A DNA stretch of 20,391 nt, from positions 1-20,391 of the forward strand of contig CAMBQS010000016.1 of assembly GCA_945870015.1 (NCBI GenBank). The letters run 5' to 3'. The stretch comes from Desulfocicer vacuolatum DSM 3385 (GTDB lineage: Bacteria > Desulfobacterota > Desulfobacteria > Desulfobacterales > SURF-7). Shown one piece after another: positions 16,104 through 20,391 of the stretch. A program made the translations under genes and the position numbers. How positions within the stretch are numbered: position 1 is the first letter of the stretch; every line of letters begins with the position of its first letter. The notes under the pieces were generated by a model, which was not told the origin of the DNA, did no database searches, and saw only the letters and a list, made by a program, of their open reading frames with translations.

Positions 16104-16592
16104 TTATCTGCCACAACATTTTTTATATTTTTTCCCGCTGTTACAAGGACATAAATCATTTCTTCCAACCTTGGGACTGGAACGGATAACCTGTTCCTGC
16201 TGCGGCGCCTGTCCATCATAAAAGTACCATTTTCCTTCCTGTTTTTTGAACTGAGCGACTTCATGATGTTTATGCCTTTTTCCCTTCTGGTAATACTGGG
16301 CAATAAATTCAACCTGCCCTTCCGTATCTTCAGGCCCCCCTTTTTCAGTGTTCAAAATCTTCAGATCAATCCAGTCTGAATTTTTTGCCCAGCTTTTCAC
16401 GGTTCTCTCATCATGCTGATCCCTTTTGTCCGGATGAACTGTATTCAAAATATAGTCAGCTTCAATTTTCGTAAAAGCAGTATACCTGGACCGCATCAGG
16501 GCTTCGGGTGTTTGAGGCAGGCTCTCGCCCTTGATAAAAGGTCCGCAACATTCTTCATATGGTTTTTCCAATCCACAGGGACAATTTTCCAT
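16104..16592 (-). CDS. ychJ: YchJ-family protein with two SEC-C-type zinc motifs
   Basis: A 162-residue protein of the YchJ family (UPF0225). The N-terminal zinc motif CPCG-x7-CCGPFI is followed by TPEALMRSRYTAF and the NTF2-like body (DYILNTVHP, WIDLKILNTEKG, VEFIAQY, W near the end of the sheet). The C-terminal SEC-C motif NDLCPCNSGKKYKKCCG repeats the CxC-x8-CC zinc pattern found at the SecA tail. Its molecular role is not established. Start is the ATG at 16592 because GAGGAG precedes it; a TTG seven codons upstream is in frame. A promoter lies at 16629-16657 and the Uup-like gene follows after 12 bases, so the two form one operon. Confidence 0.92.
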   Translation of the reverse strand: MENCPCGLEKPYEECCGPFIKGESLPQTPEALMRSRYTAFTKIEADYILNTVHPDKRDQHDERTVKSWAKNSDWIDLKILNTEKGGPEDTEGQVEFIAQYYQKGKRHKHHEVAQFKKQEGKWYFYDGQAPQQEQVIRSSPKVGRNDLCPCNSGKKYKKCCGR

Positions 16593-16628
16593 CTTTTGCT
16601 CCTCTTGTTTCAACTCAAAAATTGATCG

Positions 16629-16657
16629 ATTTTACATTACAAAATACCTAAATTCAA
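16629..16657 (-). promoter_or_regulatory. Promoter of the ychJ-ABC-F operon
   Basis: On the minus strand TTGAAT (16657-16652; 4 of 6) and TAAAAT (16634-16629; 5 of 6) are 17 bases apart. The predicted start near 16622 leaves a leader of about 30 bases before the ychJ ATG at 16592. Position and quality fit a real promoter separating ychJ from the metallophosphoesterase unit. Confidence 0.5.
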
Positions 16658-16704
16658 AACAGATTTTTACATATAACGTCATTGGGTTATCAGCGATATC
16701 ATTT

Positions 16705-16724
16705 GGGTGTTCTATAATACACCC
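16705..16724. repeat. Inverted repeat immediately after the metallophosphoesterase stop
   Basis: GGGTGT (16705-16710) and ACACCC (16719-16724) form a 6-bp stem with an 8-base loop, three bases beyond the stop codon of the leftward gene. No T-run follows, so it is a possible transcript-end or mRNA-stabilising hairpin rather than a canonical terminator. Confidence 0.35.
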
Positions 16725-16727
16725 GGC

Positions 16728-17207
16728 CTATTCCTCCAGTTCGATAATCTCCGCATACTGCTCATTTCCTCGAATATGGAGAATTGCAACTGACAATGGA
16801 TTGTCATGCCGCCTCTGGCCGGCGCTGCCGGGATTCAAAAAGAGAACTCCATTCTGTTTTTCAATTGACGGCCGGTGCGTATGCCCGTAAATAACCACAT
16901 GAACCCTTGCAGATGCCGGCACGCTGCCGACCATGTGACTGACGTGGATAACCGTCTCTCCAATCTCAATGGTTTCCGTACCCCGTAAAGACTCTTTTCC
17001 TAGATTAAAATCCATATTCCCACGAACAGCAACCACAGGGGCAATGGATTGTAATTTTTCCAGCACCTCTTTGGTATCAATATCTCCGGCATGGATAATC
17101 AGGTCCATATTGTCAAACACCATGTAAACGGAAGGCAACAGCCGGCCATGCGTATCGGAAATAACACCGATATCATAAGAATCCTTGCCTGTGATTTTTC
17201 TGGACAT
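16728..17207 (-). CDS. YfcE/MJ0936-type metallophosphoesterase
   Basis: A 159-residue cytoplasmic calcineurin-like phosphoesterase of the YfcE/MJ0936 group, small phosphodiesterases that need Mn or Ni. Metal ligands in order are D18 and H20 (SDTHG), D42 (HAGD), N64 (GNMD), H91 (SHMVG) and the H109-T-H111 pair (YGHTHRP). The NPGSAGQRR segment near the end is typical. The usual second histidine of the HGH loop is replaced (HMVG), which is a visible deviation but the first histidine remains. Natural substrate is unknown for this family. The ATG at 17207 has a modest upstream AGGTGAT. It is the third gene after srkA and the cyclophilin, 40 bases downstream. Confidence 0.9.
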   Translation of the reverse strand: MSRKITGKDSYDIGVISDTHGRLLPSVYMVFDNMDLIIHAGDIDTKEVLEKLQSIAPVVAVRGNMDFNLGKESLRGTETIEIGETVIHVSHMVGSVPASARVHVVIYGHTHRPSIEKQNGVLFLNPGSAGQRRHDNPLSVAILHIRGNEQYAEIIELEE

Positions 17208-17247
17208 GATGAATGAATATCACCTGAATAGCATAAAAAAATGATTA

Positions 17248-17781
17248 TTACTTTGTCAGCTCCGGAAACCTTTTATCCAAAACCCGGTTCCACTCCTGAA
17301 TACGGTCCGCATTTTTTTCCAATAAAGAAGCAGTGTCGCCTTCTACTGTAATATTTCGAATTTTATCTCCCTTAACAATACTGTCAACAACAGACTGGTC
17401 ATCCTTTCCCAGCACGGCTCCAAAAACCGTATGATGGTTATCCAGATGTGGAGTCGGCAGATGGGTGATAAAAAACTGACTCCCGTTGGTTCCCGGTCCG
17501 GCATTGGCCATGGAAAGAATCCCGGCTCTGTCATGGCGAAGCGCTGTTATAAACTCATCCTCAAACCGGTACCCGGGATCACCGGTTCCTGTGCCATGGG
17601 GACAGCCCCCCTGAATCATGAAGTCGGAAATCACTCGATGAAAATTCAATCCTTTATAGTAGTTCCGTTTTGCAAGATTGACAAAATTGGCAACGGTAAC
17701 CGGTGTCTGCTGATCAAATAATTTTATGCGAATGGTTCCTTTATCGGTTTCAAAAACAGCAATAATATCCTTTGTCGTCAT
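17248..17781 (-). CDS. Cyclophilin-type peptidyl-prolyl cis-trans isomerase, cytoplasmic
   Basis: A 177-residue cyclophilin without signal peptide, so a cytoplasmic PpiB-like prolyl isomerase that helps protein folding. Active-site residues are seen in order: R49 (FHRV), F54 and Q57 (FMIQGG), N99-Q102-F103 (NGSQFF), and L113 and H117 in HLDNHHTVFG. The tryptophan that gives cyclosporin sensitivity in eukaryotes is replaced by L113, as in many bacterial forms. A C-terminal extension of about 25 residues (KNADRIQEWNRVLDKRFPE) is helical. The ATG follows AAGGAG at ideal spacing. It lies 24 bases after srkA, probably in one operon. Confidence 0.94.
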   Translation of the reverse strand: MTTKDIIAVFETDKGTIRIKLFDQQTPVTVANFVNLAKRNYYKGLNFHRVISDFMIQGGCPHGTGTGDPGYRFEDEFITALRHDRAGILSMANAGPGTNGSQFFITHLPTPHLDNHHTVFGAVLGKDDQSVVDSIVKGDKIRNITVEGDTASLLEKNADRIQEWNRVLDKRFPELTK

Positions 17782-17805
17782 TTGATTCTCCTTATTCCAT
17801 TTGAT

Positions 17806-18804
17806 TTACGAAACAATATGATTGGATTGATTCCGGAGTTGGGACTGGATTCGTATCAGTTGATGTCCCAGATCATTGATCTCCTGCTGCCAGAACCGGT
17901 CACTGCCCCAGTCCGGAAAATTGATTTTAAATTTATAATCATTCGCCTGTTTGCTGCACCAGGCCAGAAAGTAAATAATCCGCATAAGGCGAAGGGGTTC
18001 GATCAGCTTCAGCATCCGCCTGTCAAACACCCGGAACATCTCATATCCTTCCAGTATCAGATTGATCTCCTGCGGGCAGTTCTCGGCATGATCCGGTAAT
18101 AAAAGCCAGAGATCCTGAACCGGCGGCCCGGTCATCATATCATCAAAGTCAATCACCATGATCCCTTCCTGAGGCCGGTACAACAGATTCCCCCGATGAC
18201 TGTCTCCATGAAGACGGATAAACTCCGTGTCATCAAAAAAACCGGAACTGATATCCACGATCTTCTGACCAATCTCTTGAAATGCTTCAACATGCCTCGG
18301 GGTTACAAACCCGCCCTTGATCAACTGCTGGATATCTCTGCTGGTTGAAATGCCCGGATGCAAAACCGTTCTGGTCTTAGCTTTCCGGATGCTTCCGGCA
18401 ACATGGATTCTTGCAATCACCCGTCCCAGCCTCCGCCAGTCCTCCTCTTCGATCACTTCAAATTCCCGCCCCAGTTTTTTTGGAAAGACAGCAAAATAGA
18501 TGCCGTCCACCTCACCGAGAGTAGCCCCATGCAATAATTTCAAGGGAGAGACAACCGGAATTTCCTCAGATTCACAATCCAGAACAAACTGATGTTCTTC
18601 TTCAATTGACTCTTTGGACCATCGGCCCGGCCGGTAGAATTTACCGATCAGACGGGTTCCATTTTTTGCCTGGAACTCATAAACCCGGTTGATATAACTT
18701 GGCAGGGGAGAGGTCAGTCCGGTCATGGGAAAACCGGTTGCCTGTTCCACGGCTTCAATTAACCGGTCCGGCATGATATTTTGAAAATCGATGGATACTG
18801 TCAC
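17806..18804 (-). CDS. srkA: Stress response kinase A (SrkA/YihE/RdoA) family protein kinase
   Basis: A 332-residue protein matching SrkA (328 residues in E. coli), a Ser/Thr protein kinase that limits cell death under stress. Fold and motifs follow the choline-kinase-like family: K55 in GKFYRP, catalytic loop LHGDSHRGN with D201 and N206, and metal-binding D219 in VIDFDD followed by GPPVQDLWLLL. The segment RPGRWSKESIEEEHQF and the later EPLRLMRIIYFLAW closely match the E. coli family pattern. Start is GTG at 18804, supported by AAAGG about 10 bases upstream; an ATG ten codons inside is the alternative. It begins a probable operon with the cyclophilin and the metallophosphoesterase, which fits a stress and protein-quality role. 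Confidence 0.93.
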   Translation of the reverse strand: MTVSIDFQNIMPDRLIEAVEQATGFPMTGLTSPLPSYINRVYEFQAKNGTRLIGKFYRPGRWSKESIEEEHQFVLDCESEEIPVVSPLKLLHGATLGEVDGIYFAVFPKKLGREFEVIEEEDWRRLGRVIARIHVAGSIRKAKTRTVLHPGISTSRDIQQLIKGGFVTPRHVEAFQEIGQKIVDISSGFFDDTEFIRLHGDSHRGNLLYRPQEGIMVIDFDDMMTGPPVQDLWLLLPDHAENCPQEINLILEGYEMFRVFDRRMLKLIEPLRLMRIIYFLAWCSKQANDYKFKINFPDWGSDRFWQQEINDLGHQLIRIQSQLRNQSNHIVS

Positions 18805-18838
18805 AAAAAACCTTTCATTTCAGAAACACTAAACGCAG

Positions 18839-18865
18839 ATTATCAGTCCAAAAAGGCATTGTAAA
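18839..18865 (-). promoter_or_regulatory. Weak candidate promoter for srkA
   Basis: On the minus strand TTTACA (18865-18860; 5 of 6) and GATAAT (18844-18839; 5 of 6) are present, but the spacer is only 15 bases, shorter than optimal. The location between the porin terminator and srkA fits. Confidence 0.3.
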
Positions 18866-18920
18866 GAAGATGTTTCAGGTCTGAAAAAATGATTGTATGA
18901 AGGAGTGGCTTGCCTTTATA

Positions 18921-18955
18921 AAAAAGGTGCATGGCATCGAGCCATGCACCTTTTT
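18921..18955 (-). terminator. Strong intrinsic terminator after the outer-membrane barrel gene
   Basis: A perfect 15-bp stem pairs 18921-18935 with 18941-18955 around the loop ATCGA. The GC-rich core GGTGCATGGC/GCCATGCACC is flanked by A- and T-runs, so the minus-strand transcript ends in a U-rich tract. The symmetry means it could work in both directions. It lies 25 bases past the barrel gene's stop and isolates it from srkA. Confidence 0.9.
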
Positions 18956-18980
18956 TCTGTTTTTTTATTAATGCAGGGAT

Positions 18981-20330
18981 TTAAAAATTGTAGGACACCT
19001 TGCTTGCAAACAGGAACCAGTCTGGATCCGGATCCGGGTCATTACCGTAATCAACATCATCAAGCCCGTTCATGTAATGACCTTCCAGCTTGAATATCCA
19101 GTTTTCATTCAAATCAAACCGGGTGGTCAGGCAGGCATCCCGCATCCATCTTTCTTCCTTTTCACGTCCTACCTCTTCCATCTCACTTCCATCTCTATCT
19201 CGATCATTTGTAACCCAATCACCATAATATGCACCCAGTTCAAACCAATAGGTAAACCGGTGTGAGGCGGATACAGCCCATCCAAGAACTTCGGTTGTGG
19301 CAATATCTGTTGGCGTTCCCATAATCAAAACATTTCCAACATCAACCCGAATCATATTATACTCTGCAGATAAAATAGTATCGCCTCTTGTGTATTCAAT
19401 CGATCCAACAATACTGGAACAGTTATCGACGGGCACTTCAGTTCGATCGGTAGTGGTTGTGACTCCGCTGACTGCTCCGTCTGTAAAAGTAAAACCGCTG
19501 GGCGTACTGATGTACATGATCGTATCGATTTCAGTAAACAGCCAGGTGCCGGATAACCTCAACCCTTCCGCAAACCTTGGAGCCCACTGGAGAGAGGCGT
19601 TTTGAGTGTTAAAGGGAGTTGTCTTGTTCGGTTCTCCAGTGTCCGGATCTGTTCCAGTTCCAATTTCAACATTAACTGCTGTTGCCGCAAGTTGACCTGC
19701 AGCTTGTCCATAAAGGGCTGTAAATCCAGTTTGTATTGTTTTCTTGAGTCGGTCTTCCAGTATGGTTGTCATATCAATCAGGAGATTTGATTCCTCTGAA
19801 ACACCGCCCACACCATATGCCAACTGGTAGGAAAACCCTCCCGGGAGTTCACCATATGCTCCAACTCCCTTGATACCTGCATAGACATCCCGGTTTTGTT
19901 CAACATAGATTGCATTGGGAAGCATGATGGATGTCCGGACCGCATCCACATCCCTGGTTTCATTGTACAGACCCAGGGCGATCTTGACTTTTCCAGCCCG
20001 TACCCCAAAGTAGTTGTTGACACGGTAATCACCATAGGCCCAGTCAAGCTCAAACTCATCATTACCCAGTTCTCCGAAATCCCGTGCAAAAATCTGTGCC
20101 CCAACCCTCAATCCATCTGCCGGAGTGGTTGAGAAATTGATCCCCATTTCATTGAATTCAAAAGAGCCATCCTCTGTTTTAATCCCGGAATAATCATACT
20201 CGTTTGACTGAATATACCCTTGGGAAATGAATCCATGAATTCCAACATCACTGAACCCTTCCAAGGCAGAAACAGCCCCAACCGGTGCAAGACTCAAACA
20301 TATAAACAACAGAATAATAATTTTTTTCAT
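18981..20330 (-). CDS. Outer-membrane beta-barrel protein, porin-like
   Basis: A 449-residue exported protein. Residues 1-22 are a Sec signal peptide (MKK, hydrophobic IILLFICLSLAPVGA, cleavage after VSA). The mature part begins with a GIHGFISQGYIQSN strand and continues as alternating polar and aromatic segments with turns rich in D, N and G. The C-terminus ends FASKVSYNF, the terminal-phenylalanine signal recognised by the BamA assembly machine. The pattern FEFNEMGINFSTTP, then RVGAQIFARDFGELGN, DWAYGDYR, KVKIALGLYNETRDVD is shared by barrels that often sit beside short phosphate-binding-like proteins in marine proteobacteria (from memory). Start is the ATG at 20330, not a GTG three codons earlier, because AGGGAGG is 8 bases upstream and overlaps that GTG. 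Solute unknown. It follows a gene whose stop overlaps its ribosome site. Confidence 0.85.
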   Translation of the reverse strand: MKKIIILLFICLSLAPVGAVSALEGFSDVGIHGFISQGYIQSNEYDYSGIKTEDGSFEFNEMGINFSTTPADGLRVGAQIFARDFGELGNDEFELDWAYGDYRVNNYFGVRAGKVKIALGLYNETRDVDAVRTSIMLPNAIYVEQNRDVYAGIKGVGAYGELPGGFSYQLAYGVGGVSEESNLLIDMTTILEDRLKKTIQTGFTALYGQAAGQLAATAVNVEIGTGTDPDTGEPNKTTPFNTQNASLQWAPRFAEGLRLSGTWLFTEIDTIMYISTPSGFTFTDGAVSGVTTTTDRTEVPVDNCSSIVGSIEYTRGDTILSAEYNMIRVDVGNVLIMGTPTDIATTEVLGWAVSASHRFTYWFELGAYYGDWVTNDRDRDGSEMEEVGREKEERWMRDACLTTRFDLNENWIFKLEGHYMNGLDDVDYGNDPDPDPDWFLFASKVSYNF

Positions 20331-20343
20331 CAGATTCACCTCC

Positions 20344-20391
20344 CTAGTTCACGGTAATGGTTTTTACATTTTTCAACGCCGCATCTGTGCT
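20344..20391 (-). CDS. C-terminal 15 codons of an upstream gene, possibly a short phosphate-binding-like protein
   Basis: A leftward frame enters from the window edge and stops at TAG (20346-20344), encoding STDAALKNVKTITVN. The stop runs into the AGGGAGG ribosome site of the barrel gene, so the two are co-transcribed and probably translationally coupled. Short PstS-like proteins that accompany this kind of barrel end with a similar segment of alternating hydrophobics ending in a KVxxV strand, which is the basis of a tentative guess. Fifteen residues cannot prove identity. Confidence 0.4.
   Translation of the reverse strand, partial: STDAALKNVKTITVN

Overview
The window looks like chromosomal DNA of a moderately AT-rich Gram-negative anaerobe, most likely a Desulfobacterota member close to Desulfobacterales. 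The grounds are an outer-membrane barrel protein, type IV pilus parts, a stand-alone PocR-type sensory protein, a DHH-CBS-CCA nucleotidyltransferase fusion of the kind known from Geobacter and Aquifex, and a trpS-scpA-scpB gene order. This assignment is inference from gene content. I see no phage, insertion sequence, CRISPR array, tRNA or rRNA gene.

Layout. Bases 1-3867 read leftward: a radical SAM enzyme with a C-terminal winged helix, then pilC (pilus platform), then pilS (membrane sensor kinase), and, after a 196-base gap with a hairpin plus T-run and a possible promoter, the first 35 codons of lysS. From a divergent gap (3868-4172) holding an interrupted dyad, a rightward operon runs to 9308: the 904-residue DHH/DHHA1/CBS/CBS/nucleotidyltransferase fusion, trpS, scpA and scpB. 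A leftward PocR-domain gene faces a rightward pair (84-aa protein, M29 aminopeptidase) that has a near-consensus promoter. A 135-aa protein with a receiver-like fold but no phosphorylation residues follows.

From 12185 leftward genes dominate: manA, and after a rightward single-domain response regulator (13702-14169), two leftward units. One is ychJ-uup-like (SEC-C protein and ABC-F ATPase), with a good promoter at 16629-16657. The other is srkA-cyclophilin-metallophosphoesterase. A perfect 15-bp stem terminator at 18921-18955 separates these from an outer-membrane barrel gene. That gene is preceded, in the same direction and with its Shine-Dalgarno touching the previous stop, by the last 15 codons of another gene, probably a short phosphate-binding-protein-like protein.

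Functionally most genes are housekeeping: tRNA end maturation and charging, chromosome condensation, proteostasis and translation factors, and sugar phosphate metabolism. The less ordinary items are the RNA-processing fusion, the orphan PilS without an adjacent PilR, the stand-alone PocR protein, the degenerate receiver and the lysS leader. I did not find a clearly new multi-gene system; I rank those items as the best leads.
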